Positions 26,302-35,569 of a stretch of DNA of 64,000 nucleotides are shown here, one piece after another. Made by a program: the position numbers and the translations under genes. Every line of letters begins with the position of its first letter. The stretch's first letter is position 1. The stretch comes from Dyadobacter sp. CY345 (GTDB taxonomy: Bacteria; Bacteroidota; Bacteroidia; Cytophagales; Spirosomataceae): the NCBI RefSeq assembly GCF_021502725.1, contig NZ_JAKFFS010000001.1, positions 620,001 through 684,000 on the forward strand, given 5' to 3'. Below the pieces are notes generated by a model. It was not told the DNA's origin and did not search any database. It worked only from the letters and a program-made list of their open reading frames with translations.

Positions 26302-28722
26302 ATGATACGTAATTATTTCAAAATTGCTTTTCGTAATATCTGGAAGAGCAAAGGTTATGCGGCAATCAATATCGTCGGTCTTTCCGTCGCGTTTTGCATC
26401 AGCATTTTTTTGTTTATGACAGTTTATTTCCAGCTGTCTTTCGATAACTTTCACGAAGATGGGGACAGGATTTTCCAAACATATCTGTTTTCGAACGATC
26501 CGGGAAAACCGGAACGTTCAGGATCTATGCCAATACCGTTTACCCCGGCCTTGAAAGCGGAGTATCCGGAAATTGAAGCAGCAACAAGATTCATGAACGG
26601 AAGTAGTTTGATTGAATACAACGGAAAATATTTCGACAAACAAGTTCAACTCGTTGATGCGGATTTTTTTAAGGTTTTCTCTTTTCCATTATTAGATGGA
26701 AACCGGAATTCGGCTTTCAACGGATTGAGCGATATTGTCATTAGTGAAAATATGGCAAAAGCTGTTTTTGGTTCTGAAAATCCAATCGGTAAACAACTTT
26801 TGCTTGGAGGAGATGAAAATAAAAAGCCTTACCTGGTGACAGGTATTCTTAAAGATTTTCCTGACAATTCTACGCTCCGGTTTGACGCTTTCATCCGAAT
26901 AGAAAATCATGAAGGTTATTATCGGGAAGCAAAACGGTGGGACAATATGTCGCATCGGGCTTTTATCAAACTTAAACCTAACACGGACCAGCTGGCTTTT
27001 GAAAATCGCATGAAATCTTTCGCGGCTAAATACTTTGCTGGTAATATTGATAAGTTGAAAAAGAAAGGTGCAGAAGCAGATAGTCGCGGTGATCTTTTTG
27101 CTATTCGTTTGCAGAAACTTGAGAATCTTCATTTCGATAAGGATATCACTGGCGGTAGTGGTTCGTCCGTTGCAGTTGTATATGCGTTGTTAGGTATTGC
27201 ATTCTTTATCCTCCTGATTGCCTGTATCAATTTTATAAATCTGACCGTCGCCAGATCGTTCACCCGGGCACGAGAAGTGGGTGTTCGCAAATCTCTCGGC
27301 GCGTTGAAAAATCAGCTTTTTGTTCAGATTTGGGGAGAAGCTGCGATGATCTGTTTCGGAGGTTTCATGGCTGGAATATTATTGGCATATCTGCTCCTGC
27401 CACAATTTAACGCGACTTTCCAGGGCAAACTTTCGATGGAATACATTTTCCAGCCGGACAGGTTAGCCATTATTGTTACTCTTTTTTTATTGGTAACATT
27501 AATTGCCGGAGGTTATCCCGCCTGGCAAATGTCAAAATTTAATGCCGTTGAAGTTCTTAAAGGAAAGATAACGCTGACGCGTCCTGGTATACTAAGGAAT
27601 TCACTTATCGTAACACAATTTACATTATCAAGTTTATTGATCTGCTGTACGATTATCGCCATTCAGCAGGTTGATCACCTCCGTGCTCAGCCGTTAGGAT
27701 TTACAAAAGAGCAGGTCATTAGTATTCCGGTTGGGAATAAAGTAAATGGTCAGCAGGTTTTAAAACGTATGCGGAATCTGCTTAACGGAGATCCTAATAT
27801 TGTCTCTCTATCCGGAAGCACGGTCAATCTGGGCGTTGGAAAAGACAGGAGTACATCGCGTAGTGTTCTTGGATTTACCTATAAAGACCAGGAAATTTCA
27901 TCTGACTGGCTGCATATCGACTACGATTATCTGAAAACGTTGGGGATAAAGTTATTGGATGGGCGTGAGTTTGATCCTGCTTATCAAACAGACTCCGTCA
28001 ATCGGGTGATCATCACGGAAAGTATGGCGAAAATGATCGGGGAGAAGGATCCGGTTGGGAAATTTTTCGAAACAGATACGGCCGGAGCAAAATACCAGAT
28101 TATAGGCCTGGTGCCCGATTTCAACCTTTATTCGTCTAAAAATGACAAAAAACCGGTCACGATGTATCTCTCAAATAATGAACCGATCAGTTATATTTTC
28201 GTCCGCGTTACGCCGGCAAGTCTGGTTGGCGCTATGGACAAAATTTCGAGTGTCTGGAAAGAAGTGGCGCCTCAGTCGGAATTTACGGGTACTTTTTTAG
28301 ATGAAAACACAGATGCCTGGTATAAAGACGAAGAGAAATTTTCTCAGATGTTTAGTTTGGCATCAGGAATAGCCGTTTTGCTTTCCTGTCTCGGTTTGTT
28401 TGCAGTTGCTTTAATGGTTATTGAGCAGCGTACAAAAGAAATTGGCGTAAGAAAGGTGCTCGGGGCAAGTATCACCAACATTGTTTACACGCTCTCGCGG
28501 GATTTTGTCAAAATGGTTATTTTATCGATCGCCATCGCAACGCCGCTGGCATGGTATGCCATGCAGCAATGGCTGGATAATTATTCCTATCGAATAGAAA
28601 TAAGTGTTTGGATTTTCATTCTTGTGGGTCTTGCGGCAGTGTTTATTGCATTGGTGACTGTGAGTTTTCAAAGTATAAAAGCTGCGTTGATGAACCCGGT
28701 AAAATCTTTAAAATCGGAATAA
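26302..28722 (+). CDS. FtsX/MacB-type ABC permease 3
   Basis: This 806-residue protein has the usual doubled MacB-periplasmic/FtsX layout. Distinctive parts are SFDNFHEDGDRIFQTYLFSNDPGKPERSG after helix 1, the core LIACINFINLTVARSFTRAREVGVRKSLG, and the second core LGLFAVALMVIEQRTKEIGVRKVLGAS; it ends NPVKSLKSE. The first periplasmic domain has a Lys-rich insertion (DKLKKKGAEADSRGD) just before the second helix. It is the third gene of the 23.3-34.0 kb operon. Function within the shared transport system is inferred from family and context only. Confidence 0.92.
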   Translation: MIRNYFKIAFRNIWKSKGYAAINIVGLSVAFCISIFLFMTVYFQLSFDNFHEDGDRIFQTYLFSNDPGKPERSGSMPIPFTPALKAEYPEIEAATRFMNGSSLIEYNGKYFDKQVQLVDADFFKVFSFPLLDGNRNSAFNGLSDIVISENMAKAVFGSENPIGKQLLLGGDENKKPYLVTGILKDFPDNSTLRFDAFIRIENHEGYYREAKRWDNMSHRAFIKLKPNTDQLAFENRMKSFAAKYFAGNIDKLKKKGAEADSRGDLFAIRLQKLENLHFDKDITGGSGSSVAVVYALLGIAFFILLIACINFINLTVARSFTRAREVGVRKSLGALKNQLFVQIWGEAAMICFGGFMAGILLAYLLLPQFNATFQGKLSMEYIFQPDRLAIIVTLFLLVTLIAGGYPAWQMSKFNAVEVLKGKITLTRPGILRNSLIVTQFTLSSLLICCTIIAIQQVDHLRAQPLGFTKEQVISIPVGNKVNGQQVLKRMRNLLNGDPNIVSLSGSTVNLGVGKDRSTSRSVLGFTYKDQEISSDWLHIDYDYLKTLGIKLLDGREFDPAYQTDSVNRVIITESMAKMIGEKDPVGKFFETDTAGAKYQIIGLVPDFNLYSSKNDKKPVTMYLSNNEPISYIFVRVTPASLVGAMDKISSVWKEVAPQSEFTGTFLDENTDAWYKDEEKFSQMFSLASGIAVLLSCLGLFAVALMVIEQRTKEIGVRKVLGASITNIVYTLSRDFVKMVILSIAIATPLAWYAMQQWLDNYSYRIEISVWIFILVGLAAVFIALVTVSFQSIKAALMNPVKSLKSE

Positions 28723-28783
28723 AGTTACTTGGTTGAATTCTTTTTTTGTGCGGTCTCTTGCCTAACTTCTTAAAGATAAAACG

Positions 28784-31252
28784 ATGATAAGCAATCACAT
28801 TAAGATAGCAATCCGGAATTTTCGCCGGCAGACTTTTTTCTCGCTTGTGAATGTGACCGGCCTCGGTGTCGGCTTGGCGGCGTGCTGGCTTATTGGGATC
28901 TATGTTTATTATGAAAGAAGTTTTGATGAATTTTTGCCTGATGCGGACCGGATATTTTCGGTAACGTTGGATTTTAAAATGGGCGGTGAGGAAGGAAAAA
29001 CGACAAACACACCGCCACCGCTTGGGCCACGACTGGCAGCCGACTATCCGGAAATCGAGATGACGGCCAGGACATTTAGCCTCGGGAGTGCAATCGTTCG
29101 ACGCAGCATTTCGGGCAATGAACCGCTGCAATATAATGAAACTACGGCCATCGCGGCGGATACTTCATTTTTGAAATTATTTGCTTTCCCGATGAAGGAA
29201 GGTAATTTTTCAGCACTGGATAAGTCCGGCAGTTTGGTATTGACAGAAAAAACTGCTGAAAAATATTTTGGCTCTGTATCACCAATTGGACAAGCTCTTG
29301 AAATCAATGGAAACATTTATGCGGTTACGGGCATACTAAAAGATCTTCCCGCAACATCCTCCGTTCAATTTGACTTTTTATTGCCAATGCAAAATTTTCA
29401 TGTTGTCGAAAATTTTGCCTGGAGCTGGATCTGGCTGCAAGTTGATACCTGGGCTAAATTCCGTGAAAAACCAACGCCGGAAACCCTGGCGGCGCTCGAA
29501 GCGAAATTTCCGGATATGGTAAAACGGTATGCCCCGGCGGCATACGAACGGGTAGGACAAGATTTTCTGAAACAGTTGCAAAATGGCGACAGGTTGGATG
29601 TCAAGTTAATTCCTCTGAAATCTTTGCACCTGAATGCAGCAGGTTTTTATTCCCGGCTGTCAACGCTTGGAGATAAACAGCAGGTGAATATTTTCGCCAT
29701 TGTCGGCGGTTTGATACTTCTGCTTGCCTGCGTCAACTTCATGAATCTGTCGACAGCCAGGTCGATCAAACGTACCAGAGAGGTTGGGATCCGGCGTGCA
29801 TTGGGTTCAAACAAGAATGTTCTGGTCGGGCAGTTTTTGACTGAATCGATTTTGTTTAGTCTGATCGCGATGATTCTGGCTGCCGTATTAACGTCAATAA
29901 CTTTACCTTTTTTTAATAAACTTACAGGATTAAGATTGGAACTTGAAGATCTTTATTCTTTCAAAATATTGCCTTTTGTTTTACTGCTGCCACTTTTAAC
30001 TGGTTTGGCCTGCGGTTTATATCCTGCTTTTTATTTTTCAAAATCCAAAACGGTTGATATTTCGAAGATGTCTGGTACCGCCGCTACCGGAGGTCACATG
30101 TTTTTGCGTAATGGTTTGGTTGTTTTTCAATTTTCGGTATCTATCGTGCTGATGTTGGGTGCTTTTGTGGTATACCAGCAATTACATTTTGCAACAAAAA
30201 TTTCTCCCGGTTTGCAGCGTGAAAATGTTTTGATCATAAAAAACGCACGGCATCTGGGAAACACTTTTGGCAAAGAAACTTTTCGTCAGCAATTGTCGCA
30301 GATTCCTGCTGTTGTCAGTACTACTTATGCCACTTACCTGCCTTCTCTGGGAAGTTTTGCAGATTATTATGAGCCGGAACAAGGAGATCAAAAACATGCC
30401 GTTGTAAAAAGTCTGCTCCTGAGTTCATTTATGACGGACATGAATTTTATTCCGACATTAGGAATAGAAATTATTGCCGGACGCAATTTCTTATCCAATA
30501 CCAAAAGCGATTCTTCCAGCGTAATTTTGAATGAAGCGGCTGTAAAAGCCATGGGCTGGGAAAATGCTGTTGGGAAATGGATGCGGTATCCGGGGAATAG
30601 AAACCAGCGTTTTCAGGTAATTGGTGTGATGAAAAATTTCTATAACGGATCCGTTAAACTGGACATAGAACCGGTTGCGATCTTTAACGAATCTTCCAAA
30701 AGTTATCAGACCTGGGATTCAAACGTAGCCATAAGATTATCTCCGGGTTCAGAAAAGTCCGTGATTCAGAAAGTGGAAAAGCTCTGGAAAGCTTCGGTTC
30801 CCCAGGCACCTTTTGAACATGATTTTCTGGATTCTTCCTTTTCCCGTCTTTACGTTTCGGAAGCAAAAACGAGTACTGTTCTGGGTGTTTTTACAATCCT
30901 TGCCTTGTTTATTGGCTGTCTGGGATTATTCGCCTTGGCCGCGTTTACAGCTGAACAACGCACCAAGGAAATCGGGATACGGAAAGTATTGGGCGCTTCC
31001 GTCTTTGGTCTGGTGGGTTTGTTGTCCAGAGATTTTCTCAAACTTGTATTTATCGCCATTATCTTATCAACGCCCCTGGCGTGGTATGCGATGGATAAAT
31101 GGCTGCAAAATTACGCTTATCGTGTCGATAATTCCTGGAAGATTTTCGCCATTGCAGCGGTAACAGCCATTGTCATTTCTTTGATCACCATAAGTTTTCA
31201 AAGTATAAAAGCGGCCCTGGCCAATCCTGTAAAATCCCTTCGTTCAGAATAA
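28784..31252 (+). CDS. FtsX/MacB-type ABC permease 4
   Basis: This is the longest permease of the set (822 residues). Helix 1 is glycine-rich (LVNVTGLGVGLAACWLIGIYVYYERSFDEF), and the expected His after SFDEF is replaced by Leu (SFDEFLPDADRIFSVT). The first core is LLACVNFMNLSTARSIKRTREVGIRRALGS, the second LGLFALAAFTAEQRTKEIGIRKVLGAS, and the protein ends NPVKSLRSE. A charged segment before the second helix (LGDKQQ) is short. It is separated from permease 3 by 61 bases. Family membership is certain; substrate unknown. Confidence 0.92.
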   Translation: MISNHIKIAIRNFRRQTFFSLVNVTGLGVGLAACWLIGIYVYYERSFDEFLPDADRIFSVTLDFKMGGEEGKTTNTPPPLGPRLAADYPEIEMTARTFSLGSAIVRRSISGNEPLQYNETTAIAADTSFLKLFAFPMKEGNFSALDKSGSLVLTEKTAEKYFGSVSPIGQALEINGNIYAVTGILKDLPATSSVQFDFLLPMQNFHVVENFAWSWIWLQVDTWAKFREKPTPETLAALEAKFPDMVKRYAPAAYERVGQDFLKQLQNGDRLDVKLIPLKSLHLNAAGFYSRLSTLGDKQQVNIFAIVGGLILLLACVNFMNLSTARSIKRTREVGIRRALGSNKNVLVGQFLTESILFSLIAMILAAVLTSITLPFFNKLTGLRLELEDLYSFKILPFVLLLPLLTGLACGLYPAFYFSKSKTVDISKMSGTAATGGHMFLRNGLVVFQFSVSIVLMLGAFVVYQQLHFATKISPGLQRENVLIIKNARHLGNTFGKETFRQQLSQIPAVVSTTYATYLPSLGSFADYYEPEQGDQKHAVVKSLLLSSFMTDMNFIPTLGIEIIAGRNFLSNTKSDSSSVILNEAAVKAMGWENAVGKWMRYPGNRNQRFQVIGVMKNFYNGSVKLDIEPVAIFNESSKSYQTWDSNVAIRLSPGSEKSVIQKVEKLWKASVPQAPFEHDFLDSSFSRLYVSEAKTSTVLGVFTILALFIGCLGLFALAAFTAEQRTKEIGIRKVLGASVFGLVGLLSRDFLKLVFIAIILSTPLAWYAMDKWLQNYAYRVDNSWKIFAIAAVTAIVISLITISFQSIKAALANPVKSLRSE

Positions 31253-31267
31253 TAAACCTGACTTCTC

Positions 31268-33640
31268 ATGTTCAAAAACTACCTGAAAATCGCTGCCAGG
31301 AATATTTGGAAGCATAAGGATTATTCCTTCATCAACATTGTTGGGCTGGCCATTGGGATGGCAGTTTCGATGCTGATCCTGGTGTTTGTGGTGCATGAAT
31401 ATAGTTTTGACAAGTTTCATGAGAAAGGCATTCGGATATACCGGATTCTTGCCAGGATAGATATGGATGGCAGGCAGATGCAAACGATTAATTTCAATGC
31501 GAAACTGGCGCCATACTTAAAGGAATCTTCACCGCAAATAGAAAGTTATGTACGGTTAAAAACACCATATAATAAGGTTACGATCAAAAATCCTGAGAAG
31601 CCGGAAAATCTATTTTTTGAACAGAACTTCGTTTTTGCAGACGATGCTTTTTTTAAGGTTTTTTCATTCAAACTGAAAGAACAAAACGGTCATGATTATC
31701 TGGTTAAACCTTACACGATGGTCATATCCGAACGGGCCGCCTTGAAATATTTCGGAGCTGAAAATCCAATTGGAAAGACTTTATTATATGAAGGAAAACA
31801 TTTGTTTGAAATTACCGGTGTTGCGTATAATCCGCCATCCAATTCCACTATAAATTTCGATTTTGTTGCTTCTGTCAATACAATTCCTCAACTGGACGAA
31901 AATCAAAAATCCATGTGGGAACACGCCGGGGCCTTTAATACCTACTTGTTACTGGATTCTGAAAACTCGGTTCCACTGGTTGAAAAAAATATAGTTGCAG
32001 CCGGAAACAGAACAGGCGCGTTTGACGAACAGTCCGTTTATTCTCTTGAAAAGTTTTCAAACATACATCTTCAAAACGATTTTACGAATACTGGTAACGT
32101 ACGTTTGATCAACATTTTTGCCGGTATCGCCGCGCTGATTCTCTGCCTGGCACTTTTCAATTACATGAATTTGACCACTGCACGTTCTACGCTTAGAGCC
32201 AAAGAAGTTGGTGTTCGGAAAGTCGCAGGAGCGGGGAGGAGCAGTCTCATTAAACAATTTTATACCGAATCAATTCTGGTTTGCTGCCTGGCTTTTTTGC
32301 TATCTTTTCTGTTGTTGGAAATGATGCGGCAGCCATTTTATGATTTACTGGACCTGAGAATTGATGCGTCTTTCCTCGTTTCGCCAGGTTTTATTCTTAT
32401 TCTCTCGGGCGTACTGTTTTTTTGTGCATTTGTTGCAGGAAGTTATCCAGCCTTGGTTTTGTCAGGGTTTTCGCCGATTACAGTTTTGAAAGGTAGGTTC
32501 GCGAGTCAGCAAAAAGGAGGCTCACTACGAAAATTCTTTATGGTTTTCCAGTTTTCAGTAACGATCGCATTGATTGTTTGCAGCTTCATTGTTCAACATC
32601 AGTTAAGCTTTATGCAAAACAAAAAGCTGGGATTTAATAAAGATCAAATACTTGGAATAACGTTGGGCGGGTCAATAGGAGGAAAATACTTTTCTTTCAA
32701 AAACGAGATTGAGGCTTTGGCAGGAGTTGAGGAAGTGGCCGTTTCCAATACAGGTTTGTTCAAAGGGTACAATATGTTTTTTGAGAAAAATGCGGATACT
32801 AAAAAAGATATAAGCGTCATTTATTCAGAAGTTGACCCCAACTTTATCAAGACTTTTGGTCTTGCATGGAAGATAAAACCGGAAGGAGTTTCGTGGAAGA
32901 ATGGACAATCGGTGATATTAAATGAAGTCGCAGTGAGTGAACTCGGGATAAAGGGGAATCCGGTGGGGCAGAAAGTTTTCAACCGGAATGTTGCCGGCAT
33001 TCTTAAAAACTTTCACTTTACGAATGTACAGGAAAATGTCAAATCCACCGGGCTTTTTATCGTTAATGATACCACAAATCTTTTGGCTGAACCTCAGTCG
33101 TCGGCAGTTTTGTTTACGAAGATGGATACCAAAACGAACATCAAAGACAAGGTTGAATCCATAGAAAAAATCTACAAAAAATACGCTGCCGATAAACCTT
33201 TCGAATATTATTTCCTGGATGACGCGTTTAATGAGACATTTAAAACCGAAATCAGAATGTCGCGAATGTTTACGGTTTTCACGTCTTTCGCAATTTTTAT
33301 TGCGTGCATGGGTCTCTTCGGACTTGTCACATTTACGGCAGAAACACGAACCAAAGAAATCGGTATCAGAAAAGTTTTGGGCGCCAGTATCACCAGTGTT
33401 GTCGCTTTGATATCAAAAGAATTCTTCAAACTTGTATTCATTTCCATCGTCATTTCAACGCCCGTGGCCTGGTATGCAATGGATAAATGGTTACAGGATT
33501 TTGCATACAGGATCAATATTCCCTGGTGGGCCTTTGCGTCAGCGGGAATCTTGATTCTGCTCATCACTTTTGTGACGGTCGGGTTTCAGTCGATCAGAGC
33601 TGCAATGATGAATCCTGTTGAGTCACTTAAATCAGACTAG
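31268..33640 (+). CDS. FtsX/MacB-type ABC permease 5
   Basis: This 790-residue permease has the doubled layout. It is the most diverged of run 1: the first core reads LALFNYMNLTTARSTLRAKEVGVRKVAGAG (the Cys-Ile-Asn-Phe of most paralogues is missing), the second periplasmic domain is shorter, and the C-terminus is NPVESLKSD instead of NPVKSLKSE. The second core is MGLFGLVTFTAETRTKEIGIRKVLGAS. It begins 15 bases after permease 4. Substrate unknown. Confidence 0.92.
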   Translation: MFKNYLKIAARNIWKHKDYSFINIVGLAIGMAVSMLILVFVVHEYSFDKFHEKGIRIYRILARIDMDGRQMQTINFNAKLAPYLKESSPQIESYVRLKTPYNKVTIKNPEKPENLFFEQNFVFADDAFFKVFSFKLKEQNGHDYLVKPYTMVISERAALKYFGAENPIGKTLLYEGKHLFEITGVAYNPPSNSTINFDFVASVNTIPQLDENQKSMWEHAGAFNTYLLLDSENSVPLVEKNIVAAGNRTGAFDEQSVYSLEKFSNIHLQNDFTNTGNVRLINIFAGIAALILCLALFNYMNLTTARSTLRAKEVGVRKVAGAGRSSLIKQFYTESILVCCLAFLLSFLLLEMMRQPFYDLLDLRIDASFLVSPGFILILSGVLFFCAFVAGSYPALVLSGFSPITVLKGRFASQQKGGSLRKFFMVFQFSVTIALIVCSFIVQHQLSFMQNKKLGFNKDQILGITLGGSIGGKYFSFKNEIEALAGVEEVAVSNTGLFKGYNMFFEKNADTKKDISVIYSEVDPNFIKTFGLAWKIKPEGVSWKNGQSVILNEVAVSELGIKGNPVGQKVFNRNVAGILKNFHFTNVQENVKSTGLFIVNDTTNLLAEPQSSAVLFTKMDTKTNIKDKVESIEKIYKKYAADKPFEYYFLDDAFNETFKTEIRMSRMFTVFTSFAIFIACMGLFGLVTFTAETRTKEIGIRKVLGASITSVVALISKEFFKLVFISIVISTPVAWYAMDKWLQDFAYRINIPWWAFASAGILILLITFVTVGFQSIRAAMMNPVESLKSD

Positions 33641-33663
33641 AAACAATTTAAACATCCAATCAT

Positions 33664-33957
33664 ATGAGCCATATAGCTATACCGATCCCAACTATTCCAG
33701 GAAGACATGAGATCGAAATCGAAGTAACGGTTAATGGATTAAAAGAACAACTTCATTATCGGGTCGAGCTGTTTTATTGGGACAATTGCTCAAATCCAGC
33801 GGGGCATCGTGCAGATTGTATCAGCGAAATGCTTGCGCACCAGGATCCTGAATGGGCCGTATATTATATCGGCGCACCAAACGACGAGTATGTCCCGATC
33901 ACTTTTGTAAAAAAAGAAAGTAGAAGATTTTTGCAGCATAGCAGAGCGATTGCGTAA
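33664..33957 (+). CDS. Small unknown protein at the end of permease operon 1
   Basis: This 97-residue soluble protein (MSHIAIPIPTIPGRHEIEIE...) begins 23 bases after permease 5 and probably shares its transcript. It has a beta-rich N-terminal half, two cysteines (NCSNPAGHRADCIS) and a C-terminal stretch with WAVYYIGAPNDEYVPITFVKK. It has no signal peptide or membrane helix. I do not recognise the family. Confidence 0.6.
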   Translation: MSHIAIPIPTIPGRHEIEIEVTVNGLKEQLHYRVELFYWDNCSNPAGHRADCISEMLAHQDPEWAVYYIGAPNDEYVPITFVKKESRRFLQHSRAIA

Positions 33958-34077
33958 CGGATTGTTATTTTTGGTCAGGGGTTGTAAGGGGTAGTCATTT
34001 GTTGTCAGGAATTGTCATTTGTTGTTATGAAAGTGGTCGGGGGTTGTTGGTTTATGCCACAACTTTTGACCACTTTC
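33958..34077. repeat. Degenerate GTCATTTGTTGT repeats and a hairpin
   Basis: Short degenerate repeats (GGGGTTGT, GTCATTTGTTGT twice) lead into a hairpin with arms GAAAGTGGTC (34029-34038) and GACCACTTTC (34068-34077), followed by TATTTTTATC. The hairpin probably terminates permease operon 1. Confidence 0.55.
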
Positions 34078-34231
34078 TATTTTTATCACCCGCTTTCTTA
34101 CAACTTTTAATTTTTGCCCTGTGCTTCCCACTTACACCCAAAGGTAATTTCCGATTGACAAAGACAATCTCCTGGTAATTTATCATTCTTTTTGAAAGAT
34201 AATTCCTGATCAAAATTTGAAAATTTTTTCT

Positions 34232-34284
34232 TGCATCATTGTTGCATATACTTATTGTTGGTATATATTTGCATCATTGTTGCA
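34232..34284 (+). promoter_or_regulatory. Promoter with two Fur/Zur-like 7-1-7 boxes
   Basis: The same 15-base imperfect palindrome TGCATCATTGTTGCA occurs at 34232-34246 and 34270-34284. It has the 7-1-7 form typical of Fur-family operators. A Bacteroidota promoter fits between and across them: TTG at 34242-34244 inside box 1, and TATATTTG (TAnnTTTG) at 34264-34271 touching box 2. The arrangement suggests repression by a metal-sensing regulator. Confidence 0.65.
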
Positions 34285-34299
34285 TTTAAAATAATCAGT

Positions 34300-35508
34300 A
34301 TGAAAAGGAATTTATTCAAAACGCTGTTAGCCATTTTTATTATTTCTGCTTTCTCTTCCTGTGAAAAAGATGAGGAAGAGGTCGTTGATCCTGTTGAAGA
34401 AACTGAATACAAGTTTGTTCGTATTCTTGTCAATGATGAAACGACCAAAGAACTTTCTCTGGTTGATCCGGTGAAACTTACCGTTGAATCCTTTCAGGCT
34501 CAATATGCGAAAGCTGCCTTGTATCCAACGCAGGCAGGACGTTTTGGGGCGGTGGTCAGTACTGCCAACAATCTTGTCCAATTATTTGATACAGGTTTCG
34601 AAGGGCATGGAGATCATGTGGACATGAAAGGAACTCCGAAGTTTGGCGCTTTAATCGGTGATGGTAACAAGCCAACGCATTTTAAAAGTAAGGGTGACGA
34701 AATCATCACGTTCAACGACGGAGACGGAACATTGAGTATCGCCAAAGAGGCTGATTTTCATGTGAATGGAGCGAAAATGAAAACGGTCAATGCAGGCAAT
34801 GTTGCCCATCATGGGGCGATGACGAAGTTTGACAACGGTACTTATGCAATCACGGTGAAAGACGGTTCAGTTGCCGGGTCGTTGCCAGAACGTGTGAAAA
34901 TTATTGACGGATCAGGAAAGACACTTTTCGAATCGACTGTCCAGACCAAAGGTATCCATGGAAATGCGAGTGATGGAAAAGTGTCGCTTTTTGGATCTTC
35001 CAGCGGCATATTGGTCGTAGAATCAACAGGAAAACAGCATTTGATCGCACATCCTGCCAGTTTCGGGACGGCGTGGTTCGGATCTGTTTTTGAAGCAAAA
35101 GGTGCGGGCAAATTTATCGGATATACCGCAGCCGTGGGGGCATACCTGATTGACCCAACAATAGATAAGGTTACACCTGTCATCGAAAGCACGGATTTAA
35201 TCCAGGTAAAAATGGACTACGCCGGCAATAAGCTGATCGCACTTTTACACAGTGGCGAAGTAAAGGTTTATGATCTGAAAACAAATACCGTGCTGAAAAG
35301 CGGAAACATTATACCAGCGACCGTTAAGGATGAAACGCAAAAGCCGCAGATCGAAGCGACTTCAAAGTATCTCTATGTGACGCAGCCAAAAAGTGGTGAG
35401 TTATTAAAAATAGACATTAATGACTTTTCGAAAATCGATCGAATTAAAGTCTCAGCTACTCCGTATCGTCTGACAATCTTGGGTATTGAATCCAGTGAGG
35501 CTCACTGA
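34300..35508 (+). CDS. AztD-like zinc metallochaperone lipoprotein
   Basis: This is a 402-residue protein when started at the ATG at 34300, which gives a lipoprotein signal (MKRNLFKTLLAIFIISAFSSCEK, Cys21). The open frame extends upstream only through the operator region. The rest is a beta-propeller-like chain with a His-rich loop FEGHGDHVDMKG and GNVAHHGAM, close to AztD, the periplasmic chaperone that hands Zn(II) to the AztC ABC-binding protein. No aztABC genes are adjacent. The two Zur-like boxes in its promoter agree with a role in zinc starvation. The AztD call rests on motif resemblance, not a search. Confidence 0.72.
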   Translation: MKRNLFKTLLAIFIISAFSSCEKDEEEVVDPVEETEYKFVRILVNDETTKELSLVDPVKLTVESFQAQYAKAALYPTQAGRFGAVVSTANNLVQLFDTGFEGHGDHVDMKGTPKFGALIGDGNKPTHFKSKGDEIITFNDGDGTLSIAKEADFHVNGAKMKTVNAGNVAHHGAMTKFDNGTYAITVKDGSVAGSLPERVKIIDGSGKTLFESTVQTKGIHGNASDGKVSLFGSSSGILVVESTGKQHLIAHPASFGTAWFGSVFEAKGAGKFIGYTAAVGAYLIDPTIDKVTPVIESTDLIQVKMDYAGNKLIALLHSGEVKVYDLKTNTVLKSGNIIPATVKDETQKPQIEATSKYLYVTQPKSGELLKIDINDFSKIDRIKVSATPYRLTILGIESSEAH

Positions 35509-35530
35509 TTTGATACGGTTTAATAGTTTG

Positions 35531-35566
35531 AATCCCTGGTTATAAAATTTTGTAATCAGGGATTTT
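35531..35566. terminator. Bidirectional terminator between convergent genes
   Basis: AATCCCTG and CAGGGATT form the stem, with an inner TTA/TAA pair and an A/T-rich loop, followed by TTTTGTAT on the plus strand. It serves the AztD-like and the serine-hydrolase genes. Confidence 0.75.
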
Positions 35567-35569
35567 GTA

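Noticed and set aside
28643..29131. 162-residue minus-strand open frame across the end of permease 3 and start of permease 4
   Set aside because: It lies antisense to two well-supported permease genes, and its composition looks like the complement of membrane-helix codons.
34231..34299. Upstream TTG start for the AztD-like gene
   Set aside because: It would translate the operator and promoter region and place 23 residues before a well-formed lipoprotein signal peptide.
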